Made by a program: the position numbers and the translations under genes
Notes under the pieces: generated by a model
Seen by the model: only the letters and a program-made list of their open reading frames with translations
What the model was told of the DNA's origin: nothing
Databases searched by the model: none
Source of the DNA: Rhizobium sp. S152
GTDB lineage: Bacteria; Pseudomonadota; Alphaproteobacteria; Rhizobiales; Rhizobiaceae
NCBI RefSeq assembly: GCF_030380735.1
Contig: NZ_JAUDRZ010000026.1
Coordinates: 124,001-188,000 of the forward strand
DNA length: 64,000 bases
Direction of reading: 5' to 3'
In this document: positions 9,806 to 18,498 of the stretch, piece by piece
Layout: the number at the start of each line of letters is the position of its first letter
Numbering within the stretch: the stretch's first letter is position 1

Positions 9806-10384
9806 ATGGCACATCAAGTATCGATCCACCCCGCGCTCGATGGCGGGGTCAAGAAAGGCCAGCCGAATTTCGGTGGCGGCACGCTTGTCTGTGCCTGCGC
9901 CAGCCGTCCGGTGAAGGTCGCGGTTAAGGGTACGGTCGCGCACAACCATGCCTGCGGCTGCACCAAGTGCTGGAAGCCGAATGGAGCTGCCTTCTCGGTG
10001 GTCGCGGTCGCCTCGACCGACAACGTCACCGTTCTCGAAAATGGAGACAAGCTCGCCGTCGTCGACAAGGAGGCGCTGATCCAGCGCCACGCCTGTAGGG
10101 AGTGCGGCGTCCACATGTACGGACCCGTCGAGCGCGACCACGCCTTCAAGGGACTGTCCTTCGTCCACCCCGAACGCTTTGAGGAAGCGGGCTGGCCCGA
10201 GCCGACCTTCGCCGCCTTCGTCTCCTCGATCATCGAGAGCGGGACGCCCCCTTCGGCCATGGCCGGCGTTCGCAGTCGGTTGAACGAGCTCGGGCTGACG
10301 CCCTACGATTGCCTTAACCCCACGCTGATGGACGTACTGGCGACCTTCGCCGCGAAGAAGGCCGGTACGTTGAAGGAGGCGTGA
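9806..10384 (+). CDS. gfa: S-(hydroxymethyl)glutathione synthase
   Basis: The 192-residue product matches Gfa, which speeds condensation of formaldehyde with glutathione. The zinc-binding cysteine pairs of the family are visible: CACAS (about 32-36), HACGCTKCW (about 49-57) and CRECGVH (about 98-104). A strong GAGGAGGAG site precedes the ATG. The gene lies between frmA-elaA and fghA, so all three steps of glutathione-dependent formaldehyde oxidation are within 4 kb. A 175-base gap after the upstream terminator implies its own promoter. Confidence 0.93.
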   Translation: MAHQVSIHPALDGGVKKGQPNFGGGTLVCACASRPVKVAVKGTVAHNHACGCTKCWKPNGAAFSVVAVASTDNVTVLENGDKLAVVDKEALIQRHACRECGVHMYGPVERDHAFKGLSFVHPERFEEAGWPEPTFAAFVSSIIESGTPPSAMAGVRSRLNELGLTPYDCLNPTLMDVLATFAAKKAGTLKEA

Positions 10385-10408
10385 GGATACGGCTCAGGAT
10401 CGATGAAG

Positions 10409-10444
10409 CCAGCGGTGTCATCGGACGATGACGTCGCTGGTTCC
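10409..10444 (+). terminator. hairpin after gfa, possible terminator
   Basis: CCAGCGGTGTCATC (10409-10422) can pair with GATGACGTCGCTGG (10427-10440) over a 4-base loop; twelve pairs are Watson-Crick and the two in the middle are G-U. It is followed by TTCCCC, a weak tail. It sits 25 bases after the gfa stop and may attenuate transcription into the YaiI-type gene. Confidence 0.5.
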
Positions 10445-10557
10445 CCTCGCAAATGGTTGAAATATTTGGTACCAAGCCCCCGCGCTCCCTCGTCGCCGCC
10501 ACGCGGCGGACCGGGAGCCATCGTACGAGCGCATCGACAGGACACCGACAAACACCC

Positions 10558-11025
10558 ATGCACCACATCTACGTTGACGCAGACGCCTGCCCGGTCAAGC
10601 CCGAGGTCCTCAAGGTCGCCGAACGCCTCGGCATCGAAGTGACCTTCGTCGCCAATTCCGGACTGCGCCCTTCGCGCGACCCGATGGTGCACAATGTCAT
10701 CGTCTCCAACGCCTTCGACGCCGCCGACAACTGGATCGCCGAACATTGCGGCCCCGGCGACGTCGTGGTCACCGCCGACGTGCCGCTCGCGGTGCGCTGT
10801 GTCGCGGCAGGCGCGCAGGTCACCGGCCCGACCGGCCGCGTCTTCGATGACACCAATATCGGCATGGCGAGCGCCATGCGTGATCTCGGCGCGCACTTAC
10901 GCGAAACCGGCGAAAGCAAGGGCTACAACGCCGCCTTCGGCCCGAAAGACCGCTCGCGTTTTCTCGAAACGTTCGATCGGCTGTGCCGGCGCGCCAAGGC
11001 CGTCACGCCACCATCAGGAGAGTAA
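10558..11025 (+). CDS. YaiI/YqxD family (UPF0178) protein
   Basis: A 155-residue protein with the family signature near its start, IYVDADACPVK, followed by VTFVANS and VVTADVPLA, and FDDTNIGMA. The acidic residues in DADACP and TADVPLA resemble a PIN-like nuclease active site, but the function of UPF0178 proteins is not established. The ATG at 10558 begins exactly at the conserved core. It ends one base before the fghA start codon, so the two are certainly cotranscribed. Confidence 0.85.
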   Translation: MHHIYVDADACPVKPEVLKVAERLGIEVTFVANSGLRPSRDPMVHNVIVSNAFDAADNWIAEHCGPGDVVVTADVPLAVRCVAAGAQVTGPTGRVFDDTNIGMASAMRDLGAHLRETGESKGYNAAFGPKDRSRFLETFDRLCRRAKAVTPPSGE

Positions 11026-11026
11026 A

Positions 11027-11860
11027 ATGAACATCCTATCCCAGGCGACCACCTTCGGCGGCATGCAGGGCGTCTTCACGCACACATCGGAGGCGTTGAA
11101 GTGCGACATGACCTTCGCGATCTTCGTCCCCCCGCAGGCGATCGAAAAGCCCTGCCCCGTTCTCTGGTATCTCTCCGGCCTCACCTGCACCCACGCCAAC
11201 GTCATGGAAAAGGGCGAGTATCGCCGAATGGCGGCCGAGCTCGGCCTGATCATCGTCTGCCCCGACGTGAGCCCGCGCGGCAACGACGTGCCGGATGAAC
11301 TGACCAACTGGCAGATGGGCAAGGGTGCCGGCTTCTATCTGAACGCCACCGAAAAGCCCTGGGCCGAAAACTACCAGATGTACACTTACATCACCGAGGA
11401 ACTGCCCGCCTTTGTCAGCCCGCACTTCCGTATGGATATGGACCGCCAAGGCATCTTCGGCCATTCCATGGGGGGCCACGGCGCCATGACCATCGCGCTG
11501 AAGAACCCCGGCCGCTTCAAGAGCTGCTCGGCCTTCGCGCCGATCGTCGAACCTTCGACCGCCGACTGGTCCGCCCCCGCCTTCGAAAAATATCTCGGCG
11601 CCGACCGCGCCGCATGGCGCCAGTACGACGCCTGCGCATTGGTCAAGGACGGCGCGCGCTTCCCCGAGTTTCTGATCGACCAGGGCAAGGCCGACGGCTT
11701 CCTTGAGAACGGGCTGCGCCCCTGGCTGTTCGAAGAAGCGATCAAGGGCACCGACATCAAGCTGACGCTGCGCATGCACGAACGCTACGACCACTCCTAC
11801 TACTTCATCTCGACCTTCATGGACGATCACCTGAAGTGGCACGCCGAGCGCCTCGGCTGA
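11027..11860 (+). CDS. fghA: S-formylglutathione hydrolase
   Basis: The 277-residue esterase-D-type hydrolase splits S-formylglutathione into formate and glutathione, the last step of the pathway. The nucleophile is Ser147 in GHSMGGHGAM; the oxyanion region LSGLTCTHANVM lies at about 49-60, and the acid/histidine are expected in LIDQGKADGF and ERYDHSYYF. An AGGAG site precedes the ATG. It directly follows the YaiI-type gene and is closed by a strong hairpin. Confidence 0.95.
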   Translation: MNILSQATTFGGMQGVFTHTSEALKCDMTFAIFVPPQAIEKPCPVLWYLSGLTCTHANVMEKGEYRRMAAELGLIIVCPDVSPRGNDVPDELTNWQMGKGAGFYLNATEKPWAENYQMYTYITEELPAFVSPHFRMDMDRQGIFGHSMGGHGAMTIALKNPGRFKSCSAFAPIVEPSTADWSAPAFEKYLGADRAAWRQYDACALVKDGARFPEFLIDQGKADGFLENGLRPWLFEEAIKGTDIKLTLRMHERYDHSYYFISTFMDDHLKWHAERLG

Positions 11861-11872
11861 TCCTGAAAACAC

Positions 11873-11895
11873 AATCGGCCCCGAAGGGGCCGATT
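11873..11895. terminator. bidirectional terminator between fghA and doxX
   Basis: AATCGGCCCC (11873-11882) pairs perfectly with GGGGCCGATT (11886-11895) over a 3-base loop. On the minus strand the stem is followed by GTGTTTTC, so it can serve the convergent DoxX gene as well as fghA. Confidence 0.75.
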
Positions 11896-11939
11896 GGTCA
11901 GCGCGTTCCGTCCCGAACACGCTCATATCTTGCGAGTGG

Positions 11940-12332
11940 CTACGCGGTCCGCTTGTCGATCGCAAAGGCGCCTGCGCCTGCGAAGACCAGGAACAGGAAG
12001 ATGAAGCAGTAAAGAATCGCTTCGCCGCCGCCGTTGACAGCCGGGAAGAAGCCACGCGGGTTGTGCGCCATAAAATAGGCAACAGCCATTTCACCAGACA
12101 GGATGAAGGCGACAGGACGGGTCAGGAAGCCGACGAGGATTGCAATGCCGCCGATCACTTCGAGCAGAGCGGCGATCAGGGCGATTGTTGAAAGCGGGCC
12201 TCCATCGCCTTGAGGAATCGGGAAGGCAAACAGCTTCATCGTGCCGTGCTCGATGAAGAGCAGCGCGGTGATGATACGGAGGGCGGCCAAGGCGTACGGC
12301 TGGTACGCGTTAAGGCGTTCGAAACTGGGCAT
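11940..12332 (-). CDS. DoxX family membrane protein
   Basis: The 130-residue protein has four predicted membrane helices and the DoxX pattern: ALRIITALLFIEHGTMKLF in the first helix, a loop with PLSTIALIAALLEVIGGIAILVGF, and GEMAVAYFMAHNP. DoxX proteins are inner-membrane proteins linked in some bacteria to redox or thiol stress, but the activity here is not known. An AAGGAGAG site precedes the start. It stands alone, convergent with fghA and 125 bases downstream of nothing on its own strand except the pccB region's end. Confidence 0.85.
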   Translation of the reverse strand: MPSFERLNAYQPYALAALRIITALLFIEHGTMKLFAFPIPQGDGGPLSTIALIAALLEVIGGIAILVGFLTRPVAFILSGEMAVAYFMAHNPRGFFPAVNGGGEAILYCFIFLFLVFAGAGAFAIDKRTA

Positions 12333-12457
12333 GAGTCTCTCCTTAGGTCATAAGACAGAGGAGCGTTAGCGATCCGGTTGAAAACACAGAAGTCACGTTA
12401 TCGGGCACTCCGATCACATCCGCTTGATTTTCATCAATTTTCCACGACTTATTCATC

Positions 12458-13990
12458 TTAGAGGGGAATATTGTCGTGTTTCTTCCAAGGATTGGTGAGG
12501 TCCTTGTTGCGCAGCATCCTCAATCCGCGGGCCAGCCGCCGCCGTGTCGAGTGCGGCATGATCACCTCGTCGACATAGCCGCGCTCGGCCGCCACGAACG
12601 GAGACAGGAACCGCTCCTCGTACATTCTGGTGTGTTCGGCGATCTTTTCCGGGTCGGCAATATCCTTGCGGAAGATGATCTCGACCGCGCCCTTGGCGCC
12701 CATGACCGCGATCTGCGCGGTCGGCCAGGCGTAGTTCAGATCCCCACGCAGATGCTTCGACGCCATGACATCGTAAGCGCCGCCGAACGCCTTTCGGGTG
12801 ATGACGGTGAGTTTCGGCACGGTCGCCTCGGCATAGGCGAAAAGCAGCTTCGCCCCGTGCTTGATCAGCCCGCCATATTCCTGCGCCGTCCCCGGCAGGA
12901 AGCCCGGCACGTCGACGAAGGTGACGACGGGAATGTTGAAGCAGTCGCAGAAGCGTACGAAGCGCGCCGCCTTGCGTGATGCGTCGCTGTCGAGGACGCC
13001 TGCCAGCACCATCGGCTGGTTGGCGACGAAGCCGACCGTCGAACCCTCGATCCGCCCGAAGCCGCAGACGATGTTCTTTGCAAAGCTCGCCTGAATCTCG
13101 AAGAAATCCCCCTCGTCCGCCGTCTTCAGGATCAGTTCCTTGATGTCGTAAGGCTTGTTGGCGTTGGCGGGCACCAGGGTATCCAGCGAGGCATCCGTAT
13201 CGGTCACCGACTGGTAACATTCGATCTCGGGCAAAGGTGACGTGTTCGACTGCGGCAGCAGATCGATCAGCCGGCGCACCTGCAGCAGCGCCTCGACGTC
13301 GTTGTCGTAAGCGCCGTCGGCGATGGAGGATTTCGTCGTGTGCACCGAAGCGCCGCCGAGCTCCTCCGCCGTCACCGTCTCGTTGGTCACCGTCTTGACC
13401 ACATCAGGCCCGGTCACGAACATGTAGGAGGTATCGCGCACCATGAAGATAAAATCAGTCATCGCCGGCGAATAGACGTCGCCGCCCGCGCACGGCCCCA
13501 TGATGACGGATATCTGCGGAATGACGCCTGATGCCAAAACGTTGCGCTGGAACACCTCGGCATAGCCGCCGAGCGCCGCCACGCCTTCCTGGATGCGTGC
13601 GCCGCCGGCGTCGTAGATGCCGATGATCGGCGCCCGGTTCTTCAGCGCCATGTCCTGCACCTTCATGATCTTCTCGGCATGCGCCTCGGACAGCGAGCCG
13701 CCGAACACCGTGAAGTCCTTGGCGAAGACGAAGACCGTGCGGCCGTTCACGGTGCCCCACCCCGTCACCACGCCGTCGCCTGCAATGCGGCTATTCTCCA
13801 TGCCGAAATCGGTCGAGCGGTGTTCGACGAACATGTCGAACTCCTCGAAAGACCCTTCGTCGAGAATGAGATCGATACGCTCGCGCGCCGTCAGCTTGCC
13901 GCGCTTGTGCTGGGCTTCGATCCGCGCCTTTCCGCCTCCGAGCCTTGCTATACCGCGGCGGCGTTCGAGTTCTTCGAGAATGTCCTTCAT
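12458..13990 (-). CDS. pccB: propionyl-CoA carboxylase, carboxyltransferase (beta) subunit
   Basis: A 510-residue carboxyltransferase. The tandem crotonase-like halves show GKLTARERIDLILDEGSFEE near the N-terminus, the glycine pair region GGARIQEGVAALGGYAEVF, GPCAGGDVYSPAMTDF and, in the second half, DVPGFLPGTAQEYGGLIKHGAK and RKAFGGAYDVM. The length and these motifs fit PccB rather than AccD. It would pair with PccA at 4495-6504. An AGGAGG site precedes the start at 13990. It is on the opposite strand from pccA and 6 kb away, unlike the adjacent arrangement usual in rhizobia. Confidence 0.93.
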   Translation of the reverse strand: MKDILEELERRRGIARLGGGKARIEAQHKRGKLTARERIDLILDEGSFEEFDMFVEHRSTDFGMENSRIAGDGVVTGWGTVNGRTVFVFAKDFTVFGGSLSEAHAEKIMKVQDMALKNRAPIIGIYDAGGARIQEGVAALGGYAEVFQRNVLASGVIPQISVIMGPCAGGDVYSPAMTDFIFMVRDTSYMFVTGPDVVKTVTNETVTAEELGGASVHTTKSSIADGAYDNDVEALLQVRRLIDLLPQSNTSPLPEIECYQSVTDTDASLDTLVPANANKPYDIKELILKTADEGDFFEIQASFAKNIVCGFGRIEGSTVGFVANQPMVLAGVLDSDASRKAARFVRFCDCFNIPVVTFVDVPGFLPGTAQEYGGLIKHGAKLLFAYAEATVPKLTVITRKAFGGAYDVMASKHLRGDLNYAWPTAQIAVMGAKGAVEIIFRKDIADPEKIAEHTRMYEERFLSPFVAAERGYVDEVIMPHSTRRRLARGLRMLRNKDLTNPWKKHDNIPL

Positions 13991-14022
13991 CGATCCTCCT
14001 CACCGCGAAAGACGCGGTTGGT

Positions 14023-14481
14023 TCAGCCGCGCTGGCTGTTGCTGAGCGAGAACACCGAGCGGATACGCGCGGCGATGTCTTCCGCGAGAATTTCATCGGC
14101 CGCGCCGGTCTTGGAGAAGCTGGTGACCTCGAAGGAGCTGACGGCGATCACCGATCCGTCGTCGACGGACGCGGCATCGATGCGCACCTTGGCGACGTTG
14201 CGGCTCTTGTCGAAACCCTGCCCCATCTCGACCGAGAGAATGCGCACCGTCAGTACCACGCGCGGATAGACCTCGGTGCGAACGGTCGCGTTGATAGCGG
14301 TGGTCAACCGATCGGCGACGCCGTTGAGGATCGTCGGCGACATCTTCACGCTCGACAGCACCACGGCGCTGCGAACATCATAGATTGGAGACGGTTCCTG
14401 CTTGGACGAGAACATCGCGCATGAGGTAAGGGCAACGCAAATAACCGCGACCCGACAAAAGCACGACTTGAGCCAATTCAT
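14023..14481 (-). CDS. putative lipoprotein
   Basis: The 152-residue product begins with a signal peptide ending in the lipobox LTSC, making Cys21 the lipidated residue. The rest is a mixed alpha/beta soluble domain with no motif I recognise. The start MNWLKSC was preferred to one 14 codons upstream because it gives a standard signal peptide. It ends 32 bases before pccB begins on the same strand and may share its transcript. Confidence 0.65.
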   Translation of the reverse strand: MNWLKSCFCRVAVICVALTSCAMFSSKQEPSPIYDVRSAVVLSSVKMSPTILNGVADRLTTAINATVRTEVYPRVVLTVRILSVEMGQGFDKSRNVAKVRIDAASVDDGSVIAVSSFEVTSFSKTGAADEILAEDIAARIRSVFSLSNSQRG

Positions 14482-14551
14482 TTCAAGAAATCCGCGTCCA
14501 CCCCAAATAGAGTCGCAGATCATCCCATATCCCGGTCCAAAGCAACCTGTT

Positions 14552-15337
14552 TCAGGTCTTTAGTGCCGAAAAAACGTCCGTCGCGGCCTGGAAATCGATG
14601 AAACGCTGCGCCCGCCGCGCTTCGGCTTCCTCGTCGCTTCCCCAATGCTCGATCGTCCAGTCCTCGTCGAGATGCGCGAGCGCCCAGACGGTCTCCATCG
14701 GCAGTTCGCCCTCGGCGAATGCAAGCGCCAGCACGGCCGAACCGGTCAGCGCGGTGACGACATGCAGCGCCGCCAGCGCCATGGCGCTGTCGTGCCGGCG
14801 CAGCGTCGCCGAGACGGCCGCTATCGCCTCTTTCGGCTGTTCGTGGTGCATCACGCCTTCGACCAGGATGAAGCGCGCGCCGAGCTTGTCGGCGGCCCAG
14901 TCGAGCACCGGATCCCATTGCTCGGCCTGGCGCGCCACCAGCTCTTCCGGGCCGTCGGCGCGATAGCAGAGCATGTCGGTGCCGGAAAAGCGCAGCAGGT
15001 CCTCGAACACCGCCTGCGGGTCGGCGGCAATGCCGTCGATCGCGGTGTTGACGAGACGCGTCACCGGCATGAAGCCGGGATCGATCACTTCCGCCTGCGC
15101 GTCCCATTCACGGGCAACGAGCTCAGCCAGTCCCCGCGTCGGCACGACGAGAACATTGCGCGCCGGCGTCCTGACAGCCTTGCCGTCGAGCTCGATCGCG
15201 AAACCGTCCTCGTGCCCGGCTACGGAAACCGCCTTGTAGAAGCGCTTCGGCAGCGGCTTGGCCATCTGGATCTGCGCGCGGCGGATCGGATCGGGATGGC
15301 TCAGTCCTTCGGAAAGGTCGTTCAGCAGATCGCGCAT
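14552..15337 (-). CDS. ATP12 chaperone family protein
   Basis: The 261-residue protein matches the ATP12 family: KRFYKAVSVA near the N-terminus, FAIELDGKAVRTPARN, EWDAQAEVIDP and the C-terminal LDEDWTIEHWGSDEEAEAR. In mitochondria ATP12 binds free F1 alpha subunit during ATP synthase assembly; the alphaproteobacterial members are presumed to act the same way. A GAGGTGA site precedes the start. It is the last gene of a crcB-rluC-HAD-ATP12 operon and begins 9 bases after the HAD gene. Confidence 0.9.
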   Translation of the reverse strand: MRDLLNDLSEGLSHPDPIRRAQIQMAKPLPKRFYKAVSVAGHEDGFAIELDGKAVRTPARNVLVVPTRGLAELVAREWDAQAEVIDPGFMPVTRLVNTAIDGIAADPQAVFEDLLRFSGTDMLCYRADGPEELVARQAEQWDPVLDWAADKLGARFILVEGVMHHEQPKEAIAAVSATLRRHDSAMALAALHVVTALTGSAVLALAFAEGELPMETVWALAHLDEDWTIEHWGSDEEAEARRAQRFIDFQAATDVFSALKT

Positions 15338-15346
15338 GGCGTCACC

Positions 15347-16024
15347 TCAGGAAAAATGTCTCAGAATATCGTCCGGATGGTGGACGATCGCATCGGCGCC
15401 GGCGCCGACGAGATCCTCGACCGACGCATAGCCCCAAGACACGCCGATCGCCGTGGCGCCTGCGGCCTTCGCCATCTGCATATCGTAAACCGCGTCGCCG
15501 ATGACAATGGCGTCGGCGGGATTCATGCCGGTTTCGTCGCAGCACTCGGTGACCATCGCCGGATGCGGCTTCGACGGGCAATCGTCGGCCGTCCGCGACA
15601 CGATGAAGTCGGGCGTGAAGCCGTGGGTCTCGAGGATGTTGACGAGCCCGCGCCGCGACTTGCCCGTCACCGCGCCGATCAGGATGTCGTCACGGCCCGC
15701 AAGTGCGGCGATGACAGGCTTGATGCCGTCGAACAGCGGCACGTCCATGCCCGGCTCGTTGCGAACATCCATGTAGATCTTCTTGTAGTGCGCCGTCATC
15801 GCGATGGCTTCGTCGTCGACATGCTGCTTGCCCTGCATGCGGGCAATGGCGATATCGAGCGTCAGGCCGATGATCGACTTGGTGCTTTCGAGCGGCGGTC
15901 GGTCGTAACCGAAATGCACGAAGGTGCGCGCCATCACCTCATGGATAAGAGCCGCGCTGTCGACCAGTGTGCCGTCGCAATCGAAGAGAGCGAGTTTCAT
16001 TCCCAGTTTCATTCCGAGCTTCAT
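15347..16024 (-). CDS. HAD family hydrolase (phosphatase-like)
   Basis: A 225-residue HAD subfamily IA hydrolase. Motif I is FDCDGTLVDS with nucleophile Asp15 and acid/base Asp17; motif II is GAVTGKS and motif III/IV is the KPHPAM...VIGDAVYDMQMA region. Substrate is likely a small phosphorylated metabolite (phosphoglycolate phosphatase-like), not certain. Its start ATGA overlaps the rluC stop by 4 bases. The first eleven residues are a threefold repeat of Met-Lys-Leu, so any of three ATGs could be used. Confidence 0.85.
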   Translation of the reverse strand: MKLGMKLGMKLALFDCDGTLVDSAALIHEVMARTFVHFGYDRPPLESTKSIIGLTLDIAIARMQGKQHVDDEAIAMTAHYKKIYMDVRNEPGMDVPLFDGIKPVIAALAGRDDILIGAVTGKSRRGLVNILETHGFTPDFIVSRTADDCPSKPHPAMVTECCDETGMNPADAIVIGDAVYDMQMAKAAGATAIGVSWGYASVEDLVGAGADAIVHHPDDILRHFS

Positions 16025-17013
16025 TCGTAGTCTTCCCTGTCCGCGGAGGCGAGATCGAGGCCGAGCAGGTTCCAGGTCTGGACCATGTGCGGCGGCAGCG
16101 GCGCCGTGACGCGAAGCCGGCCACCGTTCGGATGTGGAATATCGATCTTGCGTGCATGCAGGTGCAGCTTCTTCTGCACGCCGCCCGGGAAAGGCCAGTT
16201 CAGGTCGTCGTCGAAATACTTGGGATCGCCGATAATGGGATGGCCGATGTAGAGCGCGTGGACGCGGAGCTGGTGCGTGCGCCCCGTATAGGGCTCCATC
16301 TCCAGCCAGGCGAGGTTCTGCGCCGCCGTCTCGCGTACACGATAGTAGGAGATCGCGTGATCCGCGCCCTCCTCGCCGTGCTTGCAGACCCGCATACGGT
16401 CGCCATCGGGCGTCTGTTCCTTGACAAGCCAGGTCGAGATCTTGTCCTCGTGCTTGCGCGGCACGCCCTTGACCAGCGACCAGTAGGTCTTCTTGGTGTC
16501 ACGCTCGCGAAAAGCCGCCGTCAGCTTCTGCGCAGCACCGCGCGTGCGGGCAATCACGAGCACGCCGGATGTGTCGCGGTCGAGACGATGCACCAGGCGC
16601 GGCTTCTCGCCCTTCGGGCTCGTCCAGGCCTCCAGCATCTTGTCGATGTTGCGCGTCACGCCGGAGCCGCCCTGCACGGCAAGGCCGGCGGGCTTGTTGA
16701 GCACGATCACCTTGTCGTCCTCATGCAACACCATGCGCTGCAAAAGTTCGTAATCGCCGCCATGCTTCAGGTCGTGGCTGGCGATCGGCCCGGTCTTCTT
16801 GGCGTCGACGTCGAGCGGCGGCACGCGCACCACCTGCCCCGGCTGCACGCGTGCATCGGTCTTGACGCGACCGCCGTCGACCCGCACCTGGCCGGAGCGC
16901 ATCAGCTTCTGCAGCGGCCCGAAGCCGAGGCCGGGATAATGGATCTTGAACCAGCGGTCGAGCCGCATGCCCGCCTCGTCTGGTTCGACCGTGATATGTT
17001 CAATGCCAGCCAT
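16021..17013 (-). CDS. rluC: RluA-family 23S rRNA pseudouridine synthase
   Basis: The 330-residue enzyme has an N-terminal S4 RNA-binding domain (about 15-75) and an RluA-type catalytic domain with HRLDRDTSGVLV at 142-153, in which Asp145 is the catalytic aspartate. Also visible are GRTHQLRVHALYIGHPIIGD and LHLHARKI. The S4 domain and length favour RluC, which modifies uridines 955, 2504 and 2580 in E. coli 23S rRNA; RluD would be the alternative. It lies 89 bases downstream of crcB and is coupled to the HAD gene. Confidence 0.9.
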   Translation of the reverse strand: MAGIEHITVEPDEAGMRLDRWFKIHYPGLGFGPLQKLMRSGQVRVDGGRVKTDARVQPGQVVRVPPLDVDAKKTGPIASHDLKHGGDYELLQRMVLHEDDKVIVLNKPAGLAVQGGSGVTRNIDKMLEAWTSPKGEKPRLVHRLDRDTSGVLVIARTRGAAQKLTAAFRERDTKKTYWSLVKGVPRKHEDKISTWLVKEQTPDGDRMRVCKHGEEGADHAISYYRVRETAAQNLAWLEMEPYTGRTHQLRVHALYIGHPIIGDPKYFDDDLNWPFPGGVQKKLHLHARKIDIPHPNGGRLRVTAPLPPHMVQTWNLLGLDLASADREDYE

Positions 17014-17102
17014 TCATGTTCTTTCGGAAAGAGTTGCGCGCGCCCGGCGCGGCCTTTGCCGGTGGCTTTAGAGCATTTTCGCCGAAAACGGAAACCGGAA
17101 TC

Positions 17103-17480
17103 TCAGATCAGCGCCCGCGTTAGCGCAAGCCCCGCCACCACAGCCAACATGGAGAGCCCGACGCTCGCCACGACATAGACCGCCGCCGCCGAGAGCGCGC
17201 CTCGCTCGAACAGGGAGATCGCGTCGAGCGAAAAAGCCGAGAAGGTGGTGAAGCCGCCGAGAAATCCGGTAATGAGAAGCAGCCGGAGCTCCTCCGATGC
17301 GTTGAACCGTCGCGCGATTATCTCGGCGAAGACGCCGATGACGAAGCAGCCGGCGACATTGACCGCGAGCGTCCCCCAGGGGAAGCTCGGTCCCATGAGG
17401 CGTAACGACCAGCGGCCGACATAATAGCGAAGCACGGAACCGATGGCGCCGCCGAAGGCAACGAGAAGAACTTGAGGCAT
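17103..17480 (-). CDS. crcB: fluoride channel CrcB (Fluc)
   Basis: The 125-residue protein has four membrane helices and the signatures of the fluoride channel: GGAIGSVLRYYVG near the N-terminus, GTLAVNVAGCFVIG in helix 2 and GFLGGFTTFSAFS in helix 3, including the phenylalanines that line the pore and the TTFS sodium-site turn. It exports fluoride as an antiparallel dimer. It is the first gene of the crcB-rluC-HAD-ATP12 group. I searched the upstream 120 bases for a fluoride riboswitch and saw none. Confidence 0.92.
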   Translation of the reverse strand: MPQVLLVAFGGAIGSVLRYYVGRWSLRLMGPSFPWGTLAVNVAGCFVIGVFAEIIARRFNASEELRLLLITGFLGGFTTFSAFSLDAISLFERGALSAAAVYVVASVGLSMLAVVAGLALTRALI

Positions 17481-17648
17481 GCTGCTGTGTAGCCCAGGCC
17501 GGATGAATTGCCAATCGACCGGTATCCTTCGCCTGCCCGCGTCTCTACCGATAGTTCACTCTAATCCAATTTGATCATTGATCGAAGACACAGACGTGCC
17601 AACGTATGATTGTACGCGCAGAGTAACTCCAAGTTTGAGGAGCCACGA

Positions 17649-18092
17649 TTGGCGATACGACGAAAATGGCTTTACGCCGCGCTGGCGTGGCTCGCACTTG
17701 TAATCGCCTCGGTGACAGCGATGACACTCTACGATGACGCGCCCGAGCGACTCCGTTCCATGCTCAAGATCGAGGAACTTCCCGCATCGGTGAAGAACAT
17801 CAGGTGTTCGGACACGTTTGTCACAACGGACGTCCTGGCTACCTGCGGCTTCGAGATCGAGCCCGACGACATGGTTTCGATGCTGGGTGGGTGGCGCTTC
17901 TCCGGCGAGAAAGCCGGGCCTAATACGCGCAGCGACGATTACGCGAACGACGACCACACCTATTTCACGCCGTTCAAGGCGGACTACATCTATCGCGCCG
18001 ACGACGACCAGTTTGGTACCGCTGGAGGACATCTTCTTGTCGTCATCGACGAGGACAGGCGCAACGCGTTGGTAGATATCTACATCGAATAG
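17649..18092 (+). CDS. hypothetical single-pass membrane protein
   Basis: A 147-residue product with a basic start and one hydrophobic helix (about residues 6-25) followed by a soluble, acidic, tyrosine-rich domain containing two cysteines in IRCSDTF and LATCGFEIEPDD, which may form a disulfide outside the membrane. A GAGGAG site at 17637-17642 precedes a TTG at 17649; the frame is also open from a TTG at 17610 without such a site. I do not recognise the family. Confidence 0.55.
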   Translation: MAIRRKWLYAALAWLALVIASVTAMTLYDDAPERLRSMLKIEELPASVKNIRCSDTFVTTDVLATCGFEIEPDDMVSMLGGWRFSGEKAGPNTRSDDYANDDHTYFTPFKADYIYRADDDQFGTAGGHLLVVIDEDRRNALVDIYIE

Positions 18093-18120
18093 CCGGCAGG
18101 CCAACGTCTCGGCTTGCCCC

Positions 18121-18279
18121 TCAGTAACTGCACGGCCGATCGTTGTTGAAACCGAGGGCGCAAGCTGAATTGAGCGGCGTCGCATCGCTTCTGGTTGCGG
18201 CCGTCGAGGTGCAGCCGGCCACTATCGAGGCCGGACCCATCACAACGACGACCAGGAAAAGGAAGCGAAATCGTTGCAT
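18121..18279 (-). CDS. small lipoprotein
   Basis: A 52-residue peptide with a long hydrophobic signal sequence ending in the lipobox IVAGC (Cys23) and a short mature part with two further cysteines (residues 40 and 50). The site GAGGAGG, 7 bases upstream, is close to ideal and decides this start within a much longer open frame that is otherwise not convincing. Small entericidin-like and lectin-like lipoproteins look similar, but I cannot assign it. Confidence 0.55.
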   Translation of the reverse strand: MQRFRFLFLVVVVMGPASIVAGCTSTAATRSDATPLNSACALGFNNDRPCSY

Positions 18280-18498
18280 ATGAATTCCTCCTCGAAATGA
18301 ATGGGTGCCGGGCAGACCGCTCCGCAACGCGGCTCGCGCGGACGATCGGCTGAAACCGAAAATAGCACATATCGAGCCATTTATCGCTCTGTGCGACCCC
18401 TTACGTGAGAGCCGCTTCCGCGGCGAAATACGCCAGTCCGTTAAAATGCCGGTATTTTTCTTAGCCGGATGCCAAGGCGCGACCGATATCGTCGCGCG

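Noticed and set aside
17481..17600. Fluoride riboswitch upstream of crcB
   Set aside because: I looked for the conserved crcB-motif core and did not find it on the minus strand.
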